A stretch of 64,000 bases of DNA from contig OZ024787.1 in the NCBI GenBank assembly GCA_964017065.1, positions 3,872,503 through 3,936,502 of the forward strand, read 5' to 3'. A model generated the notes under the pieces. The model had not been told where the DNA came from. It was given only the letters and a program-made list of their open reading frames with translations, and ran no database searches. This document shows, piece after piece, positions 40,448 through 51,928 of the stretch. Numbering within the stretch: position 1 is the stretch's first letter; every line of letters starts with the position of its first letter. Position numbers and translations under genes: made by a program. Source of the DNA: Haliclona indistincta (lineage: Eukaryota; Porifera; Demospongiae; Haplosclerida; Chalinidae).

Positions 40448-43400
40448 ATGGCGGTTGACCCCCTCCACGTGGTCGTCGGCAAGCTCTGTGTTCTACTGGA
40501 CTGCTATCGTTGGCTGCTGGATAGCTATGTGATCGTTCGTCTGTGTTATATGTCACAATGATCTAACTAAACTCCTTTCTTTATCAGGAGTTCTTTACTG
40601 AACAGCATTGGGAAAAGCTGCCTCTCAAATGGCATGACAGTCTGGAGGAGGCTGGGCTGTATGAATCATGCCGCCAGATGCAGCTAGTACCGTCTTCCTC
40701 GCCCACACGAGAACAGATCAGTAGAAGGTATACCTTGCTAACACCTACGTGATCTGGATCATTCTCTGCCGCCTCCTTTTCTAGTTTTCCAGTACTCCCA
40801 CTTTCACTGTTGGCTCTTTCTGCTGCTGCCAAAGCTCTTTCTCTGTCTCGCCAACCATCAAAAAGTATTTAAGCAACCATTACTTAGAAATGACACAATT
40901 TATGTCACATTTAATCTTGTCTACAGAGTCTTCTTGTGTTGCTGGTGATAGCCAGGTTCTGTCATTGGATCACTTGTTTCGTCATCGCATTAAGCTAAAG
41001 AAACAACATGAGATCAGTCGACTGGGTGAGGTAAGGATAAGAATGCAGAGGATGTTATGTTATGATGAACATGTTATGATTCTGTGTACTCACACAGGTT
41101 GTAGTAGATGTGTGCAGGACGACTGGCTGTGATCATGTTGTGGTGAGTCCGAGCTGTCATTTCACGCGCTCTAGAAATAGCTTGATTTGCTCGCAGCCTA
41201 TTAATCTGAGGAATGTACGATTATTGTACACTATAGTTTTATACGGCTTTTAGCAGCAATAATTTATTTATGTAGCCATTATGTTATCAGACATGTCATT
41301 GCATGTCTGTTAAAACTGATTTCAATATTTTTATAGTCTGTTATAAGGTCATGTTTGATAGCACATCTATTATTTCATTTTCCTGTAGGATATTGGGTGT
41401 GGTCAGGTATGTTCAATATACCGTCTAGCTCCTACTGTGATACACCCACTCTCAGGGTCATCTCTCTCGCTATCTCTCCTATCATCATGGGCTCACACTG
41501 ACAGCTGTGGAAGCTGAGTCATGTCATTTGATAGCAGCCACACGATTGGACAGGTACTACTGTAAACAAGTGATTCATCCAAATGGCATGCTTGTGAATG
41601 ACTCAGTATGGGTTCATTGCTTAGAGATAGTCTGAATCCAAAAACACTGATATAGTTTTTTCCTGGTCAAAAGGGTTGGTAATTTGGTACATGGACAGTG
41701 ACACAGCACAGTCAGCCCTCTGATGTGTTGCTTGCCTGGGTTCTAGTCTATGTGTTCCAGTCAAATGTAAAGAAGCGATTCATTCAAATGTCATGTTTGT
41801 GCATGATTTAAAATCTAGGGGTCATAGCCTAAATCTGGTTGGGCTATTAAGTTGTCAATGGCTGTGTCTTAATGACGCAGTACAGCCAGTCCTCTGGCTA
41901 GTTGTTTGCCTGGATTCCAGGAGATAGCACACATTACTTCAGTTGCCCTAGCTAGGCGCCAGGTCTCTTCATTGAAGTAGCGATACATTTATGTAGTAAT
42001 TATACAGTGAGTACCTTCGTGGTGAGTTCATGCTATGTTCATTGGTAATAGGAATTCGTGTACCCATTTGTACAGTCTTACCACTACATGGTTTGCATTT
42101 TAAGTTTGTTTTCTGAGGCAGCCAGTGGTAGATTTAAAGCAGGGCGAGGGAATATTATATTATTATTATATTATATTATTAAATACATTCTTTGGTAAAC
42201 AGCTGCTCTTGTCTAGATAGCTACTTAGTTTGATTGTATAGGGGATGAAATATCATTCATCAAGAATGCACAATATATACCAGTGATAAATGAATTAAGT
42301 GAAGTGAAATGAGGAATAAGCTAGTCTAGCCTAGCTAGGACACAAGGTTAACCATCAATAATGGGGCTTGGCAAGGCAAAACAACAAAAAATTAAAACTA
42401 AGGAATATAATTATAAAGGTCTATTCTCTGTCCACACCGTTGAGTCTCTGGCATTGAATATATGGTACGAGCAGGCAATGGATACCTTCCCCAATGTTGC
42501 AAGCATGAGCTTCACCCGATAAGTAGTGTATTGTACAGCGAGATCTTGCAACACCACAGTCAAAGCGGAAGTAATACGTTGATCAATCAAACACGGCTGG
42601 TCACGTGCGGGCCTGCAGCTTGTGTTTGATTGGTCAACGTAAGAAAACATGCTGCATGTACATGTATTTGGTTCTACGATGAATGATGATCCAGCTACAA
42701 TAATTGACCATGCCCTCTACGTATTAATTAACCGATGGTTATGCCCCTTAATTAACATTGCCCTCCATTAAAATTTGGACTAGATCTGCCACTTTTTTCT
42801 ACAGTCAAGTGAATAATGACCTACAAAAGAGAGGACAGATGACGAAAAGTGTGGAACAACAACAATTTGACCCAACCATCACATATATTAAACAAACTGT
42901 AAGACTAAGCACCAATTGATTCTATCACCCTCCAATTCCTTCCATGCAGATTTCTCCGCTGATGTCACCTAGTTCATTTTTGCACCAAATTGGGCTGCAC
43001 ACAAGTGAAGATGTTTCACCTACTGCTGCTGTCACGTCTTGTAGCAGTGGTCACTGTGTTCTTGTCGGTCTCCATACCTGTGGTGACCTAGCTGCAACTA
43101 TGCTGAAGGTGTTTGCTGAGAGTGAGGAGGTAGCCGGGTTAGTATCTGTGGGATGCTGCTACATGAAACTGACCACAGAGATGGCGAAGGAAGAGGATGA
43201 GGTATGTAATTTTTACGTCATTGTGTCAAAATTTTCCTGACTATGTTACAGCATGTTTATTCAGGTATTGTTGTTGCCATGGTCACACCAGGTCCTTGTC
43301 AATTCAAGGAGCATACAACTGTGGAGCAATGGAAATAAATATTTGCTAAAGCCTATGGTTTTAGCTCCTTGGAATGATAAGCACCTGGTCACTGCATTAT

Positions 43401-44742
43401 TACTATCCCTAGCAGGTCCCTAGCATCCTTTTTCACTTCTTGTTCAGGCTGCGGTCACACATACGCAAGCCTCTACCATCAACTATCCACTCAGCAAGTA
43501 TGTTGGGTCACAAGCTGGTCACCAGTTGAGCTATGAGGCTAGAGAACTAGCCTGCCATGCTATCGACAGCTACCTGAACAGACTAGAAGGTAAGTACAAA
43601 CCGTTTTCTACCTAGTATTTTCTTCTATTCTACATTCTACACAGGTGAACCGGATTATCATTTGAAAGTTCACTGTTTTCGAGCTGTTGCAGAGATCGTG
43701 TTACGAAGTGTGAGTAGGTGTGGTTATGGGTGTGGTGTGTTACTCAGTACCTCTTTATAGCATGGGCTGAGGAGACCACAAGTACGAGTGAGCAAACATG
43801 TGTCTAAGCAACCGTTTGAAAGGCATGTGTGTACATTATGATCAAAATGCACTACTGATGTATGTGTGACAGGATGTTTTGAGGGATGGATGTTCAAATA
43901 ATTATGAATTAGACCACAGCTATGCAAGCGATGTTGACCAATCAGGTTGCGTAGTTGTGGGTCTCTTTAGCTCATAATAGAATCCCGCCATTGCCGTGAC
44001 AATGTCATAATGGAATCCCACCACACAGCACAGATTTTACAGTTCTGTGCGGGAATTCTATTGAATTACTTTTACAGCATTTGCGTGTCGTTGCTCACCG
44101 TTCGTTTCTGTTTGCTGTTGCTATGGTCTAAATCAGTTGGACAGTGCATCCAATCAGATTTACGTGATTTGGAACCCTCGCGCCGTTACCATAGCGCCTT
44201 CGCTACTATATAGCAACAGCACTCAGGATTCCAAATCGTGTAGATCCTTGGATGCGCTTTTTAACTTTTTCATATCATCGATTGTGTCACCTGCTGTTTT
44301 TTTTGCCATGAAAAGCTCACTGTTTTATGAATAATAATTATTTTATAAAAATATTATTATTAATAATTTTTTGGTGCTTTTTCACAGCTATGTTGAATCT
44401 GTTTTAAAGTCAGTTGGTATACCATTGTCAGAAGGTTAGTTATTTCTTGATCCTTTCCTCATAGTCTCTCTTATCTCAGTATGTCTGAACAGTCTACGTC
44501 CACCAGTTCAGAGATGGGAACATGTTGCGCTCTTTTTCATTCTTCGTCTTCTTCTTGCTCCTTGTGTTGAGACCCTCGTGCTGCTGGACCGATACCTGTT
44601 CCTCCAAGAGCACGGTATGGGAATGAGTCCTCTATGCACTGCATCACATTGCCTTCCAGGTTGTGTGACACAGATCAAGCCATTGTTTGATCCACTGATG
44701 TCTCCAAGGAACATTGCTCTGATAGCAACAAGAAAAAAATAA
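40448..44742 (+). CDS. METTL25/RRNAD1-like SAM-dependent methyltransferase (intact)
   Basis: Fourteen exons: 40448-40534, 40588-40727, 40785-40864, 40927-41030, 41098-41142, 41389-41406, 41456-41553, 42805-42898, 42950-43201, 43448-43589, 43645-43709, 43761-43822, 44388-44434, 44507-44742. They sum to 1,470 nt (489 aa) in one open frame. Features in order: an N-terminal helix region (LLDCYRWLLDSYVI, EFFTEQHWEKLP), KLKKQHEISRLGE, SAM motif I DIGCGQGHLSR, GLHTCGDL, SVGCCYMKL and the C-terminal LLLAPCVETLVLLDRYLFL, all typical of the METTL25/METTL25B (RRNAD1) family. The length is near that of family members. Intron 12 has a GC donor (AAAG|GCATGT). The stop codon overlaps AATAAA (44738-44743). 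The biochemical substrate of this protein is not known from the sequence. It is the intact product of the tandem duplication. Confidence 0.85.
42120..42794. mobile_element. MITE in intron 7 of the methyltransferase gene
   Basis: It is absent from the equivalent intron of the left copy (34290-34302). The ends are inverted: CAGTGGTAGATTTA on the left, TAGATCTGCCACT on the right. Its right end lies directly against the polypyrimidine tract of the exon 8 acceptor. An internal hairpin is built on CGTTGATCAATCAAACAC and its complement near 42615. The ends are hAT-like; no transposase is present. Confidence 0.65.
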
Positions 44743-44949
44743 ACTGAAATTCTTTATCAAAATTTACGCTGGTTTTACATGTTAATTATTTTTTGAGTCG
44801 ATATATAATTTTATCAATGACAGGTTGATTTGGGAATGTGATAACGAATTGTGCTTTGCATTTTACCGAATCTCTGAAAATATGTTTGATCAGAGTAAAC
44901 GTCTGGCGGACTATAGAGCTGCAATTCTATATCCGGTGTGTGTATGCCA

Positions 44950-45361
44950 GATGACAATTCATGGAAATATTTTCATGAATTGTGGTGTGTACTTCAGAGA
45001 GTATGGAGCGTGGTGTGACTTTAGAAACGTCTGCAAGCTTTCCAAAGGTATTTTCATGCTCAGAACATTTTGTCTGATCAATCCTAGATGTCTGGAATCT
45101 TGAGAAACGCTAAATGGCATTTACATTGTGTGTGCAATAGAGTGTGTACTTGTTTACTACCAGAAAATAATTCTCGGAAATATTTTGTTCTGTGGGTATT
45201 TTCTGTAGTAGCTATTGCTTTGTCGAAACGAATTCAACATGGTTTGCGTTCAGTGTTTTAAATGTGTGGTTTCCTGTTTTCATTTTTGCAGTCAAGCGAA
45301 TAATTGCTCACAAGACAAATTATTTCAGTGAAAGTAATTATAATAGCTGCACGCAGATAAT
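44950..45361 (+). repeat. Repeat A copy, split by DB element copy 4
   Basis: GGTGTGTACTTCAGAGAGTA, GAAACGTCTGCAAGCTTTCC and the TCGGAAATATTTTGTTCTGT region match 49637-50395. An internal part (about 49765-50135 of the other copy) is deleted here. DB copy 4 is inserted at 45361; the uninterrupted site is at about 50392. Confidence 0.7.
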
Positions 45362-46593
45362 TAGGGAGGCACGGTAGTGCCTCCCTATGTAGGGTTGAAC
45401 GAGAAAACAAGATGGCGGCTACATACAATGTATTAGCGTTCAAACGCTGACATTTCGCCTGGTGATGAATTGTATACGTCAAAAGACACTTAAATCTGCT
45501 CTCTGGCGTTGCCCCATCTTACAGTAGCAAGGAGATTGCTCGAAATTGTTGCTAAAGTGACGAACCTGGAAACGGTGAAAATCGTGTTTCGTCATCTTCG
45601 TTTTCTTCTTCTTCTTTCTTTCTTTCTTCAGCGCGTCTAGCGCCTTTACGCGAGCAATGCCGAGACCAAAACACCCACGAACAGTCGTGAAATTCTTCTG
45701 GCAGGTGCCTTTTGAACTTAGTTTTTAGCGAAACGTCGATATAAATTCCGCGATTTCTCGATCGTGATCCATTGTCAGCTAAGTGTTGGACGCCATTAAT
45801 GTGATTGCGCAATACGCACGTGACCAAGCAGCGGTTAGCGCACGTGACCAAGCACTAGCTTGAGTATCGCCGCGCCGTATGGATCACTGAGAACACATAT
45901 GTCTGGAGTCTTCGAAGAACGGTAAGCTCGTTTAGAATCACCATTCTGCGCTTGCCAGATAATTACAACCGCCGTACGTGTACATGTCTACAAACAAGTG
46001 TGGGCGGGGCTCGTATCCACTGCATGCATGTGTAGGCGAGCTGATATTAACAGCACAACAATTATTTTTAGCTACAAGTTTAAAATTCTTAATAATAAAG
46101 AAAAGCCATCAACAACAGGAAAACTAAACCAATGGTGGAAACAAAGACGGCTCAGTACGTGCATGATATTGAACTGCACTTCGCTGAAAAAGAAAAAAAG
46201 GACACAAACAAGAAATTAAAAAGATTTCTATCGAAATCAAAAGGATGTAGGGTTGTGAAATGTACCACTGGTTCACAATGTAAACTAACAAGGAACAACC
46301 ATGGAATGGTAACACGATTGACTTGCTAACAGACCATAGATCCCTACATCTGTGGCTGTACATAAGATCAATATTTTGTCACAAGCTGAATGCACGTCAG
46401 GTGTCAGTCAGCAACTAGCTGAACTAGCTATAGCCAACCACAGCAGCCACTGATGTAGGGATCTATGGTCTGTTAGCAAGTCAATCGTGTTACCATTCCA
46501 TGGTTGTTCCTTGTTAGTTTACATTGTGAACCAGTGGTACATTTCACAACCCTACATCCTTTTGATTTCGATAGAAATCTTTTTAATTTCTTG
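45362..46593 (+). mobile_element. DB element copy 4 (complete)
   Basis: It starts TTAGGGAGGCACGGTAGTGC and ends with the hairpin arms 46209-46350 and 46444-46593. It is colinear with 20218-21442 and about 90-95% identical by eye. The 65-codon ORF 46132-46329 matches 1975-2172. Because the uninterrupted repeat-A copy lacks it, this is direct evidence of insertion as a unit. Confidence 0.8.
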
Positions 46594-47143
46594 TATTCAT
46601 TGTTTTCCGGAAATTATTACGTGCTAAGGAATTTTTTCTCTGAATTTCATATTAGTGTTCTATATACTGAGTTTGCTGTATGTAAAATTTGTGCATCATA
46701 ATATTATTGACCTGGCTGCATGCCGCAGCAAAAAATTAATTATAGGCTAGCTGCTGCTATACTTATAGTTTAAAAACCTAGCTTGGTAAGTAGCAAGCAT
46801 GATCTCACGTGAAACAAACAAGTATACCTTCATGTTTTCATGCTTAGCTAGAGCTAGCTATGGCCGGCATTATACATTACAACAGTAGAATGAATCGTGA
46901 AAGACATTTGTTATACATAACGTATGATTGTCAAAAGCTTCAGTATTCATCCTCATTTCTGCTAGAATGTTTCAGTTCCCTCTCATCTCATCTCTGACAG
47001 TTATGTGTTAACGATCCCAAATTGCATGGAAATGCTTTATTTATCCCAAACTAGCATTCATTTCTGCTCATACACACAATTTGCAAGACAATTGACATAA
47101 TGGGAGGAGTCGGCCGGTAGTATAACCGGGGTGTTGGTCGGCA
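46594..47143. other. Upstream region of SRCR gene 1
   Basis: Apart from about 260 bp (46616-46875) without counterpart, it matches 50396-50660 upstream of SRCR gene 2, so the promoter region was duplicated with the gene. No coding sequence is present. Confidence 0.55.
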
Positions 47144-47154
47144 TGCATAAAAAG
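47144..47154 (+). promoter_or_regulatory. TATA-like box of SRCR gene 1
   Basis: GCATAAAAAGG lies about 70 bp before the ATG. The same element occurs at 50661 before SRCR gene 2. Confidence 0.45.
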
Positions 47155-47216
47155 GCTTGTCTAACCATAGGTCTAACGATAAGTCCTGCATGCAGTACCG
47201 CGTCACGTGAAGCATC

Positions 47217-48618
47217 ATGGCTCTGCACCACGGTTCATTTTGCTTTCTCGTGTGGCTATCACTCATAAACTCGCTTTCGGGTAAGTTAAATTTGCTTGCA
47301 TGCAACCTCTGACAAACCGTGACTAACGATTCACACGATTTTTCTGTCCAGCACTAGAGGGCTGCGAGAGAGCTGGAAGCATTCGGCTCTTCCCGGGTGA
47401 AACACTAGTAGACGATAACTCGGAGTATCGTTTACTGCAAGTGTGTCTATTTGATCACTGGAGCTACTTTTGTGGTGATGGACTTAATCAACAAGATAAA
47501 GATGTTCTTTTAAATGAGCTGAGATGCTCCAGTAATGGAACAGGTTAGTAATAGTACCAGCTGTGAATTTTGGACTGATTTATAATATTTATAATCATGT
47601 GTAGATGTCAAGATATTTAACAACACAATGTCATTGCCGATCTACTTAACCCGTATTAACTGTAGAACGGGCATAGAAAAGAACTTGCTGGATTGTTCCT
47701 TTGCCAACCTGGAAAATTTAACAAATTGTAAAGATGGTGTAGTAGGAGTCCAAACTAACTGCTCAAAGAGTATGCATGCTCAAACATGTAGTTATTATGA
47801 ATTTTGAAAACTCTTCATACAGCTACTAGTGTATGTAAAAATGGAGAATTAATGAAGAACGAAGCAAATAACATTCTCCACATATGTGTTACTAACAACT
47901 GGATGGTGCTGTGTCCCACATTGTGGAGCCAAGCACAAGCTACTGTAGCCTGCAGACAATTATACCCAAACAAGACAGTGATCAGTAAGTCCAAGGATGC
48001 TCCTTAATTTATGCTTAATTTGTGTCTGTGTGTTCCACAGAAGCAAATTCGACAAAGGTTGCTAGAAAACGCAGTGATGAGTATTCCCAACTCCAATACT
48101 ATTGCAGTGGAAGGGAAAGTGAAATCGCAGACTGCACTATACATAGAATCAACAGGAACTTAGAATGTCCAGATACTACATTAGCTGTTGGACTTGTGTG
48201 TGAGACAGGTATAACTTTCAATAAAAATGTGTTAAATAATTTTTTTTTGAATACCATGCACTTACAGAAGATGATGTGGCAGTGACCAATCCTTGTCTAA
48301 CACGACAGTCAACTAAGACAGTGACCATTGTATCCACTGTAGTTAATCCTACTTGTTCAGCTGATCAACAAGCACTGCTGAGAAGTAAGCTATTCTGTGC
48401 AGCTATATACACTGAAACATTTCTACAAATTTTATGCAGCTACAGATGTCAGTTCAACTTCAATTGCAAACGCTCAAGCAGGGTTTGCATGCTCTCCACT
48501 TACGTGGGTGGCTGGAGGTGCTGTTGGAGCTATTCTGAGTGCAGCCATTCTGTCTACAGTGTTTGTAATTATTGCATTCTGCTTTATGAAGAGGAAAAGC
48601 TCACATCGTAAAATGTAA
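47217..48618 (+). CDS. SRCR-type single-pass receptor 1
   Basis: Seven exons: 47217-47280, 47352-47543, 47605-47769, 47823-47984, 48041-48208, 48268-48384, 48440-48618. They total 1,047 nt (348 aa). All introns are phase 1, the usual arrangement for shuffled extracellular domains. The signal peptide (about 1-21) is followed by two SRCR-like domains, each on two exons: GSIRLFPG...VCLFDHWSYFCGDG...LLDCSF...VGVQTNC, and ICVTNNWMVLC...ATVACRQLYP...YYCSGRESEIADC...VGLVCET. Then come a Thr/Ser-rich stalk and a transmembrane segment (AGGAVGAILSAAILSTVFVIIAF, quoted here only as residues 311-333 in outline) and a very short basic tail. SRCR proteins bind diverse ligands; this one's ligand is unknown. 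A GTAAAA at the end of the TM exon could allow splicing to a longer tail. Confidence 0.8.
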
Positions 48619-48737
48619 TAAGGAATTCAGTGCTATACCTCTCTAATGAACACAACATGCAGTTATAGAAATTACATCACTTACAGTCCTTGCTATACAC
48701 GCACATAAAATATTCTTGATGTACATTATATTGGATC

Positions 48738-48743
48738 AATAAA
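48738..48743 (+). terminator. Polyadenylation signal of SRCR gene 1
   Basis: AATAAA lies about 120 bp downstream of the stop codon, in AT-rich sequence. Confidence 0.5.
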
Positions 48744-48934
48744 ACATTTTAACGAGTAAAAATTAACTAGCAGCAAAATTACTGAAGAATTAGCCATCAC
48801 CAACCACCCACCTAGCCTGCATGCAGTTGCAAAGAATTTCAGTTATGTTTCTGTATGGTTAGGAGTTGTCTTAGACTAGATAATTGTCTTAGCTTCTATA
48901 CAAATTGAGAGGTATAATTGCATGTATGTAATTG

Positions 48935-49135
48935 TCAGCTGCTCTGGATGTCACTGTAATCTCCTCTCTGCAATCCTCCACTGTCCATTCAGTTGTCAGG
49001 GTTATGCTCTTCAGGTTGCTGAGCCCCGCAAAATTGCTGCTCATGATCTCTGTTGGGCTGAAGGTATTTCCTTTACTCCTCTCGCAGTGGAGGTCTTGGG
49101 TGGATGGGCCTCTCAGGCTTGCTCTAGCATGTTTT
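48935..49135 (+). pseudogene. Frameshifted relic of a retroelement C-terminal domain
   Basis: One frame reads AALDVTVISSLQS, another continues with GYALQVAEPRKIAAHDLCWA and ISFTPLAVEVLGGW. Together these are the C-terminal pattern of retroelement-derived proteins common in invertebrates, split by at least one frameshift. It lies just downstream of SRCR gene 1 and is duplicated at 62629-62829. Confidence 0.55.
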
Positions 49136-50395
49136 CTTTTAGTAGTCTTAGCATTAGTTACAGTTAATAATTTTTTATCGTTGTTAATATTTCCACTACT
49201 ATCATGTACAATGTATAATGCTATTACTATTACTTATTATTGCTATTATTATTAATTATTATTTTACTGACATAGGAGTGTTTTGGAGGACACAGTCCAA
49301 TGAAGTAATTGACAGATCTTCAGAAGTAGCTGTGTTTTGGAGGACGCAGTCCACAACGACCTGCAACAAATGCGGAATCCTCTTGTTCCTTTACTTTTGC
49401 CAATATCTATGCTTTTGCTAGCACCGGTACCGGTCATCCCTACACTTTTAGTTGTTTTTTTTTACTTTACTTGTCCCTGTTACTTTTTGATCACTATTGG
49501 TTTGAACTTATTAGCTGCATTCCATGTTAGCTGTTATCTCATTTTAAAAACTTTCTAGCGGCAGATGAGAAGGAGCACAGAGATAGCTTTGGGGGAGTGG
49601 CCTGGAGGCGAGGCTACTTCAGAGAGTGAGCCGTGGTGTGTACTCCAGAGAGTAGGGAGCGTGGTGTGACTTTAGAAACGTCTGCAAGCTTTGCCAAAGG
49701 TATTTTCATGCTCAGGACAATCGTTTGATCAATCCTAGATGTCTGGAATCTTGAGAAACGCTAAAACAGCGAAGATCTGCCGCGCCGGCCTCTCCGAGCG
49801 GAGTCGCCATCTTGACTCAGCGATTTTATAGTCGTCAAGCAAGCACTCCATGCGGCTTTCATAGACTTCCTACAATCGCTTACACTTTAGTTTCACTTAG
49901 AGATAGTTAAAATGTATACTGAAAGTATACCTGTAGAGATATGTGCGATAACTCATTTTCACACACGAGTAGCCGCCATCTTAAATTGCGATAATCCCAA
50001 ATTGGCGGAGATGATAATATAACGCAAGATAATAACGCCCTGCTTATAAAATGTAGTTAGTGACTTTTAACCGGAGTAGCAGCCATATACTGCTAAAAAT
50101 GTTCTGTTGTCAACATCAGTGTGCATGCCGGGTTTCATCCAGAAGGCATTTACATTGTGTGTGCATTAGAGTGTGTACTTATTTACTACCAGAAAATAAT
50201 TCTCGGAAATATTTTGTTCTGTGGGTGTTTTCTGTAGTAGCTATATGCTTTGTCGAAACGAATTCAACATGGTTTGCGTAGTTTTAAAGGAATGTGTGGT
50301 TTCCTGTTTTTCATTTTTGCAGTCAAGCGAATAATTGCTCACAAGACAAATTATTTCAGTGAAAGTAATTATAATAGCTGCACGCAGATAATATT
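49136..50395 (+). repeat. Repeat A, fullest copy, with AT-rich leader
   Basis: From about 49560 it carries all landmarks of repeat A, including TCGCCATCTTGACTCAGCG at 49801, GAGTAGCCGCCATCTTA at 49970 and a tail at 50140-50395 shared with 45115-45360. The 49136-49559 part is AT-rich and contains a short direct repeat (GTGTTTTGGAGGAC.CAGTCC, 49280 and 49333). No ORF has recognisable motifs. Confidence 0.65.
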
Positions 50396-50721
50396 CCGGA
50401 AATTATTACAACAGTAGAATGAATCGCGAAAGACATTATTGCTTTATCTGTTATTGTCAAAAGCTTCAGTATTCATCCTCATTTCTGCTAGAATTTGTCG
50501 CTTCCCTCTCATCTCTGACAGTTATGTATTAACGATCCCGAATTGCATGGAAATGCTTCAAGTTATTTATCACGAAATAACATTAATTTCTACTTATACA
50601 CACAATTTGCAAGAAGACAATTTACACAATGGGAGGAGTGTATAGCCGGGGCGTTGGTCGCATGCATAAAAGGCTTGTCTAACTATAAGTCCTGCATGCA
50701 CTACCGCTTGACTCGAGCATC

Positions 50722-51928
50722 ATGACTCTGCACCACGGTTCATTTTGCTTTCTCGTGTGGCTATCACTGATAAACTCGCTTTCGGGTAAGTCAGTTAGAT
50801 TTGCTCGCATGAAACCTCTGACAAACTGACTAACGATTCACATGAGTTTTCTGTCCACTCAGCACTAGAGAGCTGCGAGACAGTTGGAAGCGTTCGGTTC
50901 TTCCCGGATAAAGTAGACGATGACTCGGAGTATGGTTTACTGCAAGTGTGTCTGTTTGATCACTGGAGCTACTTATGTGGCGATGGATTTAATCAACGAG
51001 TGGACAAAAACGTTCTTTTAAATCAGCTGAGATGCTCTACTGAAACAGGTTAGTACTATAGTACCAGCTGTGAATTTTACACTGTTTTATATTTATATCA
51101 TGTGTAGATGTTAAGACTTTTCCTGACAACAACACATTGCCGATCCATTTAACCCGTGTTAAATGTAGAACGGGCATAGAAAAGAACTTACTGGACTGCT
51201 CCTTTAGCAGCAGCCTGCGAAATTCAACAAATTGTACAAATGGTGTAGTAGGAGTCCAAACTAACTGCCCAAAGAGTATGCATACTCAAACATGTAGTTA
51301 TTTTCAATTTTGAAAACTCTTCCTACAGCTAGTGTATGTCAAAATGGAGAATTAATGAAGAACGAGACAAATAACATTCTCTACATATGTGTTGCTAGCA
51401 ACTGGATGGTGCTGTGTCCCACATTGTGGAGCCAAGCACAAGCTACTGTAGCCTGCAGACAATTATACCCAAACAAGACAGTGATCAGTAAGTCCAAGGA
51501 TGCTCCTTAATTTATGTCTGTATGTCTTGACTTGTTCCACAGGAGCAAATTCGACAACTGTTGCTAGAAAAAGCGGTGATAGGTATTTCCAATTCCTCTA
51601 CTATTGCAGTGGAAGGGAAAGTGAAATCACAGACTGCTCTATAAATGTAATTGACAACATAGAATTAGAATGTCCATTCCCAGATACTACATCAGCTGTT
51701 GGAGTTGAGTGTGAGACTGCAGCTTTAGGTAACAATCTTACAGCTGACTGTAACAAAGTGCATAATGTAGTATTTTTAGGAGAAGTTATGCCGCTTATGG
51801 CTTGTGATCTATTGACATGGTTAGCGGGAGGTGCTATTGGAGCTATTCTGAGTGCAGTTATTCTATCTTTATTGTTTGTGATAATTACAGTCTTTCTGAA
51901 GAGGAAAACCACACACCGTAAAATGTGA
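50722..51928 (+). CDS. SRCR-type single-pass receptor 2
   Basis: Five exons: 50722-50785, 50863-51048, 51108-51275, 51329-51487, 51543-51928 (963 nt, 320 aa). The arrangement is that of SRCR gene 1: signal peptide, two SRCR-like domains split over phase-1 introns, and a transmembrane helix near the C-terminus. Here the stalk and TM are read in the same exon as the end of SRCR domain 2, so the two last introns of gene 1 are absent and the stalk differs. Loss of introns or retention of a converted intron could explain this. The short form ends HRKM. A phase-1 GTAAAA donor at 51918 would join the Tyr-rich exon at 53011 to give 422 aa. The ligand is unknown. Confidence 0.8.

Larger units (their letters stand above)
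34593..43088. repeat. Tandem duplication, right unit
   Basis: This is colinear with 29004-34592. Extra material is the DB element with a retroelement (36056-38319), an intronic MITE (42120-42794) and short indels. The right unit continues into the intact 3' half of the methyltransferase gene, showing the direction of the event. Confidence 0.85.

Noticed and set aside
45290..45320. Repeat A contains TTTGCAGTCAAGCGAATAAT, resembling exon 8 of the METTL25-like gene
   Set aside because: Similarity is limited to about 25 bp with several mismatches and no flanking homology, so it is probably chance.
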